Of a stretch of 64,000 nucleotides of DNA, positions 27,308-35,017 are shown in pieces; position 1 is the first letter of the stretch; each line of letters begins with the position of its first letter. Where the stretch lies: the NCBI GenBank assembly GCA_964017965.1, contig CAXHNV010000001.1, positions 186,001-250,000 of the forward strand, given 5' to 3'. A model generated the notes under the pieces. It searched no databases. It was not told where the DNA came from and saw nothing but the letters and a program-made list of their open reading frames with translations. This DNA is from UBA2883 sp964017965. GTDB taxonomy: Bacteria > Cyanobacteriota > Vampirovibrionia > Gastranaerophilales > Gastranaerophilaceae. Both the position numbers and the translations under genes were made by a program.

Positions 27308-27849
27308 TATATTACTGAAAATATTTCGTTAGTTTTTAAGTTTTTAATAATAAGTTTTAATTGGGGAACACATCCCAGACTTGTAAGAGTTCTCAATGTC
27401 ACTGTTTCATTATAATTGAGAACACCAAGTTCTAATGAATTAGTATATGCAACAGATTCTGTGCGGACTTTCTTTTTATTATTGTTTGAAACTATTAAAA
27501 CAACAGGAGTTGCAATTACCCCCAAAATCCAACCAATACCTAAAGTAAAAAGACCAACCGGACCGGCAACAATCCATGTACGTGCTAAAGCTGACGGTTC
27601 ATTTTTAACTGCAAATTTATATGCAATATCACCATTTGTACCATTCACTATATTTATATCTTGTATTTCCCATTTAGTTTTTGAAATGTTAGTAATTTTG
27701 TATTCGTAAGCATTATAATATTTTTTTAACTGAGACGATAGCTCAATGTTACTAACTTTGACATACAAATTATCCCTATTGAAAGCATAACAGGGGATAA
27801 CCATAATCATAAAAACCAATAAAACACATATAAATTTTTTCATATTCAT
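27304..27849 (-). CDS. Secreted/membrane hypothetical protein
   Basis: 181 residues. A signal peptide (MKKFICVLLVFMIMVIPCYA) is followed by a beta-rich part (residues 25-90), then a hydrophobic segment VAGPVGLFTLGIGWILGVIA with VVLIV (about 93-120) and NNNKKKVRTE, then a C-terminal strand-rich region. So it is probably anchored in the membrane. I do not recognise the family. It lies between two paralogous ribbon-helix-helix genes transcribed on the other strand; its stop overlaps that of the first. CCTTAT context gives a weak AAGGAAAAT before the start. Confidence 0.65.
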   Translation of the reverse strand: MNMKKFICVLLVFMIMVIPCYAFNRDNLYVKVSNIELSSQLKKYYNAYEYKITNISKTKWEIQDINIVNGTNGDIAYKFAVKNEPSALARTWIVAGPVGLFTLGIGWILGVIATPVVLIVSNNNKKKVRTESVAYTNSLELGVLNYNETVTLRTLTSLGCVPQLKLIIKNLKTNEIFSVIY

Positions 27850-27950
27850 TTTCCTTATAAATATATAACATATTTTTATTATTGCACATGTTTTTATAAG
27901 TGTAAATATGGTGTATATAATTTTGTTTCAATTGCACTTATTATAATAGT

Positions 27951-28109
27951 ATGTTTAAGATTGAAAAACCTGAAATGATTAATAAAACATTTAGAATGCC
28001 ATTGGAACTTGTTAAGAAGTTACAACAGGTCGCACACAACAAGGATATTTCATTAAATAAACTTGTGATTTTATGTTGCGAATATGCCCTAAAAAATCTT
28101 GAAAAATAA
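27951..28109 (+). CDS. Ribbon-helix-helix protein, copy 2
   Basis: A 52-residue paralogue of the protein at 27143: MFKIEKPEMINKTFRMPLEL, then VKKLQQVAHNKDISLNKLVI and LCCEYALKNLEK. The two genes share 26 identical bases near their ends (TGTTGCGAATATGCCC...), a sign of recent duplication. TATTAT (27939-27944) lies 6 nt before the ATG. TATTATAATA here is a 10-bp palindrome that could be an autoregulatory operator. The function is inferred from fold only. Confidence 0.8.
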   Translation: MFKIEKPEMINKTFRMPLELVKKLQQVAHNKDISLNKLVILCCEYALKNLEK

Positions 28110-28116
28110 TTATATC

Positions 28117-29049
28117 CTAAACATTACCCGTAGAGCTGTTGCGGTCGTCCTCAAGCTGTTTTAACTGCTTCATATCAATATTTTCATCCTGCGTAAAGTT
28201 GTTAACAGGTAAATCAATATCGACATTAACCTCAGCATCAACCATTTCAACATCGGATTTTTGATACTCATAAATCTTGCCGTCTTCAAGTTTCACGGCT
28301 ACAACTCCGCTCAAGAACTTGATAAAGCAAACTCTACCCAATCCCTCAGGTGTCATTACAGATGAACCAATAGGCGGCATGCCCTTTGCAGCGTTGATAT
28401 AATTCGAATACTCGTAAGTTAAACAACACAGCAATCTTCCGCAAGTACCCGAAATCTTACAAGGCGAAATCGGCATTCCCTGATCTCTTGCAAGCTTAAC
28501 GTTGATAGGCTCAAACTTACGCTTAAAAGTATTACAACAGAACGGTTGTCCGCAGCATCCGCAGCCTTCCATAATCGAGGTCTCATCTCTCACCCCGATA
28601 TGTCTTAAATCAATCCTGATACGCTTGAACGTCTGGGTTAAATCCTTCAACAACGCCCTGAAATCAACCCTTTCAGGCGCAGTATAATAGAAAGTTATCT
28701 TTCGTCTGTCGAAAGTCAAACGACACTGGGTAAGCACCATATTCAATTTATGTTGTTCAATAAGCGCTTTACACTTAAAGAAAGAGGTAACTTCCTCTTT
28801 TTGAATATCTTCATAAGTCTGAATATCACGCTGTGACATAACCCTTACAAACTCAAATGCTTCAGGTTTATGTTTAGCTTTTTCCCATTTTTCAGCAACA
28901 CCTTTACATACTATAACAACCTTAACAGCTTCTTCACCCTTCTCAGTCCTAACCAGAACGAGTTGTCCGTGCTCAAGTTTGATGTTCTCCGGAACATTTA
29001 TAGGGTTAAAGCTATTCTTCAAATAGTATGTAGCGTATCTTATAGTCAT
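28117..29049 (-). CDS. ricT: PSP1-domain protein, RicT/YaaT family
   Basis: 310 residues. The PSP1 core includes GVRDETSIMEGCGCCGQPFC, CCNTFKRKFEPINVKLARDQ and ISGTCGRLLCCLTYEY, with the Cys cluster that in Bacillus RicT helps bind Fe-S clusters in the RicAFT complex, which modulates RNase Y and development. The acidic, Asn-rich C-terminal tail (about 260-310) is not conserved. No RicA or RicF gene is in the window. It starts 1 nt after the gpsA stop, so it is the last gene of the ribH-murQ-gpsA run. Confidence 0.88.
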   Translation of the reverse strand: MTIRYATYYLKNSFNPINVPENIKLEHGQLVLVRTEKGEEAVKVVIVCKGVAEKWEKAKHKPEAFEFVRVMSQRDIQTYEDIQKEEVTSFFKCKALIEQHKLNMVLTQCRLTFDRRKITFYYTAPERVDFRALLKDLTQTFKRIRIDLRHIGVRDETSIMEGCGCCGQPFCCNTFKRKFEPINVKLARDQGMPISPCKISGTCGRLLCCLTYEYSNYINAAKGMPPIGSSVMTPEGLGRVCFIKFLSGVVAVKLEDGKIYEYQKSDVEMVDAEVNVDIDLPVNNFTQDENIDMKQLKQLEDDRNSSTGNV

Positions 29050-29050
29050 C

Positions 29051-30049
29051 TTAGTAACTTTCTTCTTCTTTCAATTTTCTGTTCATCAACTTAGACAAAA
29101 CCTCTTGCGGAGTAATATCGGTGTAAACCGCTTCATATATAGCTGATGAGACCGGAACTTCTTCACCCAACTTCTCAGCCAAATCACAAACCGCCTTAGA
29201 AGTCTTAACACCCTCAGCAACAGAACCGAGTGTAGCTAGGATATCGTCAATCTTTTTACCCTGACCTAACATAGAACCTACCGTAAAGTTTCTTGACATC
29301 GGGCTTGAGCAGGTAGCAATCAAATCGCCCATGCCTGAAACCCCGTAAAGTGTAGACGGTTTCGCGCCAAGCTTAACACTAATCCTTACAATCTCAGCCA
29401 TACCTCTTGCAAGAAGTGTTCCCATACAATTATCGCCCAAATCCATTGCGTGAGCAAATCCTGACGCGATAGCGATAACATTCTTCAAGCTTCCGCCAAG
29501 CTCAACCCCGATAACATCGGTGTTAGAATACAATCTGAACTTGTTAGGAACGTTACAAGCTTGTTGAACAAATTTAGCGGTTTCCAAATCTTCGCAAGCA
29601 ACAGTAGCAGCAGTCGGTTTACCCATAAGCACTTCTTTTGCTAACGTAGGACCTGATAAAATAGCGAGTTTTTGTTCAGGCAACACATCTTTTATAACCT
29701 CAGACATTCTCATCAAAGTATTGAGTTCAAGCCCCTTAGAAGCGTTTACGATAATCTGTTCGTTCTTAATACCGGCTTCTTTCAGCTTTTCGCAAACATC
29801 TCTGACCCCGACTGTTGCAACAACAGAAAGAATAATTTCAGCCCCGTCAATAGCTGATTTCAAATCATCGGTAATCACAACCTTGTCAGCAAGCTGAACC
29901 TCTAACGGTTTTGAACAATGTTTGTTCTTAACCAAATCTTCCGACAAATCACAGGTTCTGCCCCAAACGCAGACCTCGTCAAAATTATCTGTTAACAACC
30001 ACGCAAGTGTTAAACCCCAACAACCTGCTCCCAATACTGTTAATTTCAT
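29051..30049 (-). CDS. gpsA: NAD(P)-dependent glycerol-3-phosphate dehydrogenase
   Basis: 332 residues. It reduces dihydroxyacetone phosphate to sn-glycerol-3-phosphate for phospholipids. LGAGCWGLTLAWLL is the GxGxWGxxLA nucleotide motif; ASKGLE, ILSGPTLAKEV, GVELGGSLKNVIAIASG and YGVSGMGDLIATCSSPMSRN are the catalytic and substrate-binding blocks. Its ATG overlaps the murQ stop by 4 nt, so translation is coupled. Confidence 0.96.
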   Translation of the reverse strand: MKLTVLGAGCWGLTLAWLLTDNFDEVCVWGRTCDLSEDLVKNKHCSKPLEVQLADKVVITDDLKSAIDGAEIILSVVATVGVRDVCEKLKEAGIKNEQIIVNASKGLELNTLMRMSEVIKDVLPEQKLAILSGPTLAKEVLMGKPTAATVACEDLETAKFVQQACNVPNKFRLYSNTDVIGVELGGSLKNVIAIASGFAHAMDLGDNCMGTLLARGMAEIVRISVKLGAKPSTLYGVSGMGDLIATCSSPMSRNFTVGSMLGQGKKIDDILATLGSVAEGVKTSKAVCDLAEKLGEEVPVSSAIYEAVYTDITPQEVLSKLMNRKLKEEESY

Positions 30050-30939
30050 ACGTTAACTTCCTCTTTTAAAACTCTTCTTAAAACCCCGCAATACGCTTTC
30101 AGCTCTTGTTCAGCCTCAGCTCTGCCGATATTTTTAGTCAACATAACTATTGCAGTCTTAATCTTCCAATCACATTCTGTCAGTTTCTCAAACGCAACAG
30201 CGCTTTCAACGTTAGCAATCTGAGAAACGATTCTTATAGCTCTATCTTTCAGCTTTTCGTTTGTAGCCTTAAGGTCAATCATAAAATTCTCGTAAGTCTT
30301 TCCTATTTTAATCATTGACCCTGTAGTAATCATATTAAGCACCATTTTTTGAGCGGTACCGGCTTTCAACCTGCTTGAACCCGCGATAACCTCAGGTCCA
30401 ACCTCAACACAAATCAAAGTCCCGACTTCTTCCGCTATCTTAGCTTTAGAGTTGCAAGTTATACCTACTGTCTTACATCCGATTTCATCGGCATAAGCAA
30501 GAACACCCAACAAATACTTAGGGTTACCGCTTGCAGAGATAACAACTGCGACATCGTCTTTAGTCAGAATCTTAGCGTCCTCATAACCCGCATCAAAATT
30601 ATCCTCAGCACCCTCAACAGCAAACCTCATAGCGTCGTAACCGCCCGCAATGACACCTTGAACCATATCGGGTTCAACACTGAATGTCGGCGGACATTCT
30701 GAGGCGTCTAAAATCCCGAGTCTGCCTGACGTTCCTGCTCCGAAATAAATCAGATGTCCGCCGAGCAAAAACTGACGTGCCACAGTATCGATAGCTTTAG
30801 CAATGTTTTCAGCTTCATACTCTACTGCACGTGCAACAATCTTGTCTTCTTCGTTCATCATACGAACCATATCGATAGTAGGAACCAAATCGATATTTTT
30901 CGTGTTTTCGTTACGGTATTCCGTTATAATTTCCGCCAT
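30046..30939 (-). CDS. murQ: N-acetylmuramic acid 6-phosphate etherase
   Basis: 297 residues. It cleaves the lactyl ether of MurNAc-6-P to give GlcNAc-6-P in peptidoglycan recycling. The SIS domain is clear: GHLIYFGAGTSGRLGILDAS, CPPTFSVEPDMVQGVIAGGY, VVISASGNPKYLLGVLAYA and VEVGPEVIAGSSRLKAGTAQ. Glu of GAED...DAG is in the expected region (EGAEDNFDAGYED). The gene is coupled to gpsA; no anhMurNAc kinase or PTS gene lies nearby. Confidence 0.96.
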   Translation of the reverse strand: MAEIITEYRNENTKNIDLVPTIDMVRMMNEEDKIVARAVEYEAENIAKAIDTVARQFLLGGHLIYFGAGTSGRLGILDASECPPTFSVEPDMVQGVIAGGYDAMRFAVEGAEDNFDAGYEDAKILTKDDVAVVISASGNPKYLLGVLAYADEIGCKTVGITCNSKAKIAEEVGTLICVEVGPEVIAGSSRLKAGTAQKMVLNMITTGSMIKIGKTYENFMIDLKATNEKLKDRAIRIVSQIANVESAVAFEKLTECDWKIKTAIVMLTKNIGRAEAEQELKAYCGVLRRVLKEEVNV

Positions 30940-30952
30940 AATAATCCTTAAT

Positions 30953-31417
30953 TTATACTAATGCAGACATCAAATTAGACATCTCAATAGCTGCCTTAGC
31001 GGCGTCTGAACCTTTGTTACCGGCTTTTGTACCTGCTCTTTCGATAGCTTGTTCGATGTTGTCTGTTGTAAGAACACCGAAGATAACAGGAACTTCTGTC
31101 TCTAAGCTTACAGCCGCAACACCTTTGCTAACCTCTGCACATACATAATCGTAGTGAGAAGTAGAACCTTTAATAACAGCACCAAGCGTGATTACAGCGT
31201 TATATTTACCTGATTTTGCACATCTTTTGGCAACAACAGGGATTTCAAACGCACCCGGAACCCACACTACTGTAATATTTTCTTCTGACACACCGTGTCT
31301 AACCAATTCGTCTTTTGCACCTGACAACAGTTTTGAGCCGATAAACTCGTTAAATCTTGAGATAACGATACAGAACTTTTCACCGTTTGTTGTAAGTGCA
31401 CCTTCTATTGTTCTCAT
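30953..31417 (-). CDS. ribH: 6,7-dimethyl-8-ribityllumazine synthase
   Basis: 154 residues. Penultimate step of riboflavin synthesis. SRFNEFIGSKLLSGAKDELV, WVPGAFEIPVVAK and LGAVIKGSTSHYDYVCAEVS are the substrate-binding and capsid-forming blocks; the catalytic His is in the SHYDYV motif. GAGGAAAATT precedes the ATG. First gene of the ribH-murQ-gpsA-ricT run (13-nt gap to murQ). Other rib genes are outside the window. Confidence 0.96.
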   Translation of the reverse strand: MRTIEGALTTNGEKFCIVISRFNEFIGSKLLSGAKDELVRHGVSEENITVVWVPGAFEIPVVAKRCAKSGKYNAVITLGAVIKGSTSHYDYVCAEVSKGVAAVSLETEVPVIFGVLTTDNIEQAIERAGTKAGNKGSDAAKAAIEMSNLMSALV

Positions 31418-31486
31418 AATTTTCCTCTAAATTATATATCCCTGAAACCATTCTATAATATATAATCCTAATTTACAAGTTTATTT

Positions 31487-32449
31487 TTACAAACAACAAA
31501 GGGTGTGGTTTTTTATTGAGGATTCGATATAATCAACAATCTTTTTCTCTACATTAGTACAGAAGTTGTTGTTAATCTCTCTGATAAAATAGCAAGGGCT
31601 TGTCACATTTATCTCGATAATCTGCTCATCTACAACATCCAACCCTGCCATATAAATCCCCATAGAATTCAGTTTTTTAGCAACACGGGTAAAGTTTGCT
31701 TTTTCAGTCTCAGATAGAACACCTTTTTTGATATAGTTATCGCTATGAGTATTGAACTTAAAATCGTCGCCCGTAGGTAACTTGATAACACTCTCTTCCA
31801 TAACCGTATCGCCGAGCGTAAGCACACGTTTGTCACCATACTTAACTGCAGGGATAAACTTCTGCACCATAACGAGCGAGTTCTCATCACGTGTCATAGT
31901 ATTAATAATAGAGCGCGTATTCAAATCGCCTTTGTGAAGATACATAACCCCGCTTCCAAAACATTTATCCAACGGCTTTAAAATAATTTCGCCGCATTCA
32001 GATAGAAACTCTTCTATCTTGTCTTTTGAAGCTGTTACAATATGCTTTGGCATATACTCAGAAAACATTGTCGCATGGAGCTTTTCGTTAAAATTACGAA
32101 TCGCTCTTGTATCGTTTATAACCTTTGCCTTATTAACAAAGTCCATAACGTAAGTTGCGTTGATATAATCGTTATCAACAGGCGGGTCAGGTCTGAACAT
32201 CACCCCGTCAAAATCGTCAACCTTCATATCAACCGTTTGTTTTTTATAAAAAATATTCCCGTTCTCTAAATAAGTCGAAAAACACATAGCGCAAGCTGTT
32301 TGGTCTTTCAAATACAACCTGTTATTTGTAGTTATAGAAACATCGTTCCCGCGCTCAAGCAGCTCTTTTATGAACCAAAAATTAGTCACAAGGTCATTAA
32401 ACTCAAAGTATTTCAACTCAATTTTATCTATAACAACAAGAATATTCAT
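31487..32449 (-). CDS. Glutathione synthetase-like ATP-grasp ligase
   Basis: About 320 residues starting MNILVVIDKIELKYFEFNDL. It has an N-terminal pre-ATP-grasp domain, FDGVMFRPDPPVDNDYINAT, then ATP-grasp elements EIILKPLDKCFGSGVMYLHK and LVMVQKFIPAVKYGDKRVLT, ending EINVTSPCYFIREIN. This is the GshB order, with PDPP and EINVTSP shared with GshB, so glutathione or a related thiol/peptide is a reasonable product. No gshA is nearby. I chose the ATG at 32449 because GAGGTG lies 4-5 nt before it; the upstream in-frame GTG falls in that region. Confidence 0.85.
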   Translation of the reverse strand: MNILVVIDKIELKYFEFNDLVTNFWFIKELLERGNDVSITTNNRLYLKDQTACAMCFSTYLENGNIFYKKQTVDMKVDDFDGVMFRPDPPVDNDYINATYVMDFVNKAKVINDTRAIRNFNEKLHATMFSEYMPKHIVTASKDKIEEFLSECGEIILKPLDKCFGSGVMYLHKGDLNTRSIINTMTRDENSLVMVQKFIPAVKYGDKRVLTLGDTVMEESVIKLPTGDDFKFNTHSDNYIKKGVLSETEKANFTRVAKKLNSMGIYMAGLDVVDEQIIEINVTSPCYFIREINNNFCTNVEKKIVDYIESSIKNHTLCCL

Positions 32450-32471
32450 AATACACCTCACTTATACGTCA

Positions 32472-32499
32472 ATTTTAGCACATCAGTAAAGTATATCAA
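32472..32499 (-). promoter_or_regulatory. Promoter of the ATP-grasp gene
   Basis: On the minus strand TTGATA (32494-32499), 16-bp spacer, TAAAAT (32472-32477), about 22 nt before the ATG and upstream of its Shine-Dalgarno. Confidence 0.5.
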
Positions 32500-32510
32500 T
32501 GCCTGATTGA

Positions 32511-33323
32511 CTAAAAATCGCCGACACCTACAATCTCAAACACCGGTTTGAGCCCGCGATAATAACCGGAATAAAACAAATCTCTAAACCGTTCATAAGT
32601 TTTCGGTGCAAGTGTTTTCACCATATCTTTATCAATAAACATCCCCTCAACAAACCTTGCAAAAAGCTCCGTCGGGTTAGAATAATACTTGTTCAGTTTA
32701 GAAATCCTTCGGGTAATTCGTGCACGCTTTCTCTGTTTTGAGCGTAGCTTGAGATAGTTCACAAACACATCCGGAATATTAGGAAAATCTTTTCGAACAT
32801 TAGCTATAGAATAAACCTTTGGGGTAAACCAGCTAATCAGCCTGACTCTATCGTACTTTTCAAGATAACCCAGATTAGACCACATCGCATAGCGTTTAAA
32901 CTGTTTAAATTCTTCCGTCAAACTGAACTGCGGGTAAACAGCCCTTATATCAGAGGTGAGTTTTTTAATCGATTTTTTGACCTTTTCGCGTTCTTCAATG
33001 AGTTTTTTACATAACGAATTCTCATCAACGAAGTTTGTCACAAGTAAAAGCTCATCCTCAAACTCTTCAAACTCGCTGTCAAACAGCACATACGAATCCT
33101 TAAACTTTTCATCCATTAAAAAGTTAACGTAGTGAGCATACTCGTGCAAAATAGTTTTTATAGCACCGTAATCGTCAAGGTTTTTAGAAACATCGATTCT
33201 TCCCTGACGAAAGAACCCGTTGTTTCCCCTTGCCTTTGTTGTGGTATGGATATCGAGACCCATACCTCTCAGGTATCGGATAAGTTCTTGTTTTATGCCT
33301 GTTTCGTTTCGTGTACTAACCAT
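32511..33323 (-). CDS. Putative zinc metallopeptidase (HExxH)
   Basis: About 270 residues. ILHEYAHYVNFLMDEKF carries an HExxH zinc motif with E as base, and SNPTELFARFVEGMFID could give the third ligand (Glu), the ImmA/IrrE or gluzincin-like layout. Between them is a long charged helical stretch (about 95-230) with KRARITRRISK. No signal peptide, so it probably acts in the cytosol. I take the ATG at 33323 as start; a TTG 7 codons earlier also reads through. It overlaps the end of cutA by 31 nt on the same strand, so they are cotranscribed. Substrate unknown. Confidence 0.75.
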   Translation of the reverse strand: MVSTRNETGIKQELIRYLRGMGLDIHTTTKARGNNGFFRQGRIDVSKNLDDYGAIKTILHEYAHYVNFLMDEKFKDSYVLFDSEFEEFEDELLLVTNFVDENSLCKKLIEEREKVKKSIKKLTSDIRAVYPQFSLTEEFKQFKRYAMWSNLGYLEKYDRVRLISWFTPKVYSIANVRKDFPNIPDVFVNYLKLRSKQRKRARITRRISKLNKYYSNPTELFARFVEGMFIDKDMVKTLAPKTYERFRDLFYSGYYRGLKPVFEIVGVGDF

Positions 33324-33613
33324 TGGAGATACTCTTTGCTGCAATCTACTATCGGTAACGCAATGATTTCGGGAACGTTATACGGATGAAGCTCTGTAAT
33401 TAGAGTTTTAATCTTCTCAAAATTAGGTCTCAATGTCTTAATCATGAGCATAACTTCACGTTCTTTTTCAAGTTCACCGTCCCAAGAAAACAAAGATTCC
33501 ACTTTATCGACCATACTGACACAAGCCGCCATTTTGTATTTCAAAAGACATTTTGCAATATCTTTTGCAACTCGTTTGTCAGGTACCGTACAATATATAA
33601 CTATAGCATCCAT
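33293..33613 (-). CDS. cutA: Divalent-cation tolerance protein CutA
   Basis: 106 residues, the standard CutA length. VIYCTVPDKRVAKDIAKCLL, MAACVSMVDKVESLFSWDGE and ELHPYNVPEIIALPI are the conserved blocks of this trimeric ferredoxin-like protein. The cellular role (copper tolerance, signalling) is still unsettled in most species. Follows glcD by 3 nt. Confidence 0.93.
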   Translation of the reverse strand: MDAIVIYCTVPDKRVAKDIAKCLLKYKMAACVSMVDKVESLFSWDGELEKEREVMLMIKTLRPNFEKIKTLITELHPYNVPEIIALPIVDCSKEYLQWLVHETKQA

Positions 33614-33616
33614 TTT

Positions 33617-35017
33617 TTACTCCTTATCTAAATAAAATATTTTGTTCGGGTTAAGAATATTGTTAGGGTCAAAGATTTTCTTCATATTCCTCATCCAATC
33701 CAGTGTTGTTTTATCGATAGCTTTTTCGATAAACATACGTTTTTCTGAACCTATACCATGCTCAGCAGACAGGTTTCCACCAAGTGAGAGCGTAAGTTCA
33801 TACAGTTCGTTTTTAATCTTTTCGTATCTTTCGACCTCATCGGGATTATTCAAATCCAAAGCTATTTGCGGGTGCAAGTTCCCGTCGCCGATATGACCGA
33901 CTGTAGAGACCGGCAAATTATACTTATCACAAATCTCGTGAATCCCTTTAACAAGTTTAAAAATTTTATCTCTCGGCACAATCAAATCGTTAGACATAAC
34001 GTCAGGCTTCAAACTTGCTGTAGCAGGAAACGACTGACGTCTAGCCTGCCAGATTTTATCCTGTTCTTCTTTTGTATCAGAAACAACAACAGCAGACGCG
34101 CCGGATTCTTTCAGCACGCGCTCTAACCTTTCTATCTGAGTAGACATCGAACATTCAAACCCGTCAACCTCAACAATCAAAGCTGCTTCACTCTCAACAA
34201 GAAGCCCTGTCGGGTTAAAGTTTTCTATTGTCCTAAGCGCGTTATTGTCCATAAACTCAATAGTTGACGCCCAGATGTGTTCATCAATCATATTGTTAAC
34301 AGACAGAGTTGCCTTGTCGATATCGTCAAAATACGCAAGCAAAACGCGTGAAGTTTCAGGTTTCGGGATAAGCTTAAGTGTCGCTTCAACCACAAGCCCC
34401 AATGTACCTTCGCTACCGATAAACAGTTGTTCAAGGTGATAACCCGTAGCGTTTTTTATCATGCTTGAACCGGTTTCAATAACCTCACCGTTTGCAAGCA
34501 CCACCTTGAGCCCGAGAACATAATCTTTTGTCGTACCGTATTTAAACGTCTTCGGCCCGCCCGCGCTCTGCGCTATAGCCCCGCCGATAGTAGAAACAAT
34601 CAAATTAGAAGGGTCTAACGGGAAGAACAACCCGAGTTCATCCGCTGCTTTTTGAATATCACCGACAGCAGCCCCTGCCTGAACTCTGACAGTCATATTG
34701 GTCTTGCTGATATCAAGAATCTTATTCATCTTAGTAAAATTAAGAATAATTCCGCCCTTTTCGGCAATACAGCCACCAACAAGGTTTGTACCCGCTCCGC
34801 GAGCAACAACAGATATTTTATGAGTATTAGCAAAGTTCAACACAGATTGAACCTCTTCAACACTCTCAGGGAATATAACCACATCAGGCGGAACGTCAGC
34901 AACCATACCGTTTGTACCGTCTTGAGAATATACGTAGCATTCCGCTTCCGACGATAAAATATGTTGTTTTGGTAAAATTCGTTCCAGTTCTGATATTATT
35001 TTATTCTTCGTCAACAT
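33617..35017 (-). CDS. glcD: FAD-linked oxidase, GlcD family (glycolate/D-lactate dehydrogenase type)
   Basis: 466 residues. The FAD-binding PCMH domain holds ISVVARGAGTNLVGGCIAEK, FFPLDPSNLIVSTIGGAIAQ and GGPKTFKYGTTKDYVLGLKV; the C-terminal substrate domain has VSTVGHIGDGNLHPQIALDL and GGNLSAEHGIGSEKRMFIEK with the conserved His residues. It oxidises a 2-hydroxyacid such as glycolate or D-lactate; the exact substrate is not decided by sequence. No GlcE or GlcF partner is adjacent. It overlaps the upstream coiled-coil gene by 17 nt. Confidence 0.9.
   Translation of the reverse strand: MLTKNKIISELERILPKQHILSSEAECYVYSQDGTNGMVADVPPDVVIFPESVEEVQSVLNFANTHKISVVARGAGTNLVGGCIAEKGGIILNFTKMNKILDISKTNMTVRVQAGAAVGDIQKAADELGLFFPLDPSNLIVSTIGGAIAQSAGGPKTFKYGTTKDYVLGLKVVLANGEVIETGSSMIKNATGYHLEQLFIGSEGTLGLVVEATLKLIPKPETSRVLLAYFDDIDKATLSVNNMIDEHIWASTIEFMDNNALRTIENFNPTGLLVESEAALIVEVDGFECSMSTQIERLERVLKESGASAVVVSDTKEEQDKIWQARRQSFPATASLKPDVMSNDLIVPRDKIFKLVKGIHEICDKYNLPVSTVGHIGDGNLHPQIALDLNNPDEVERYEKIKNELYELTLSLGGNLSAEHGIGSEKRMFIEKAIDKTTLDWMRNMKKIFDPNNILNPNKIFYLDKE

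Noticed and set aside
28117..29049. Ferredoxin because of the Cys-rich GCGCCGQPFCC cluster
   Set aside because: Cys spacing and flanking sequence match PSP1/RicT, not the CxxCxxC ferredoxin pattern.
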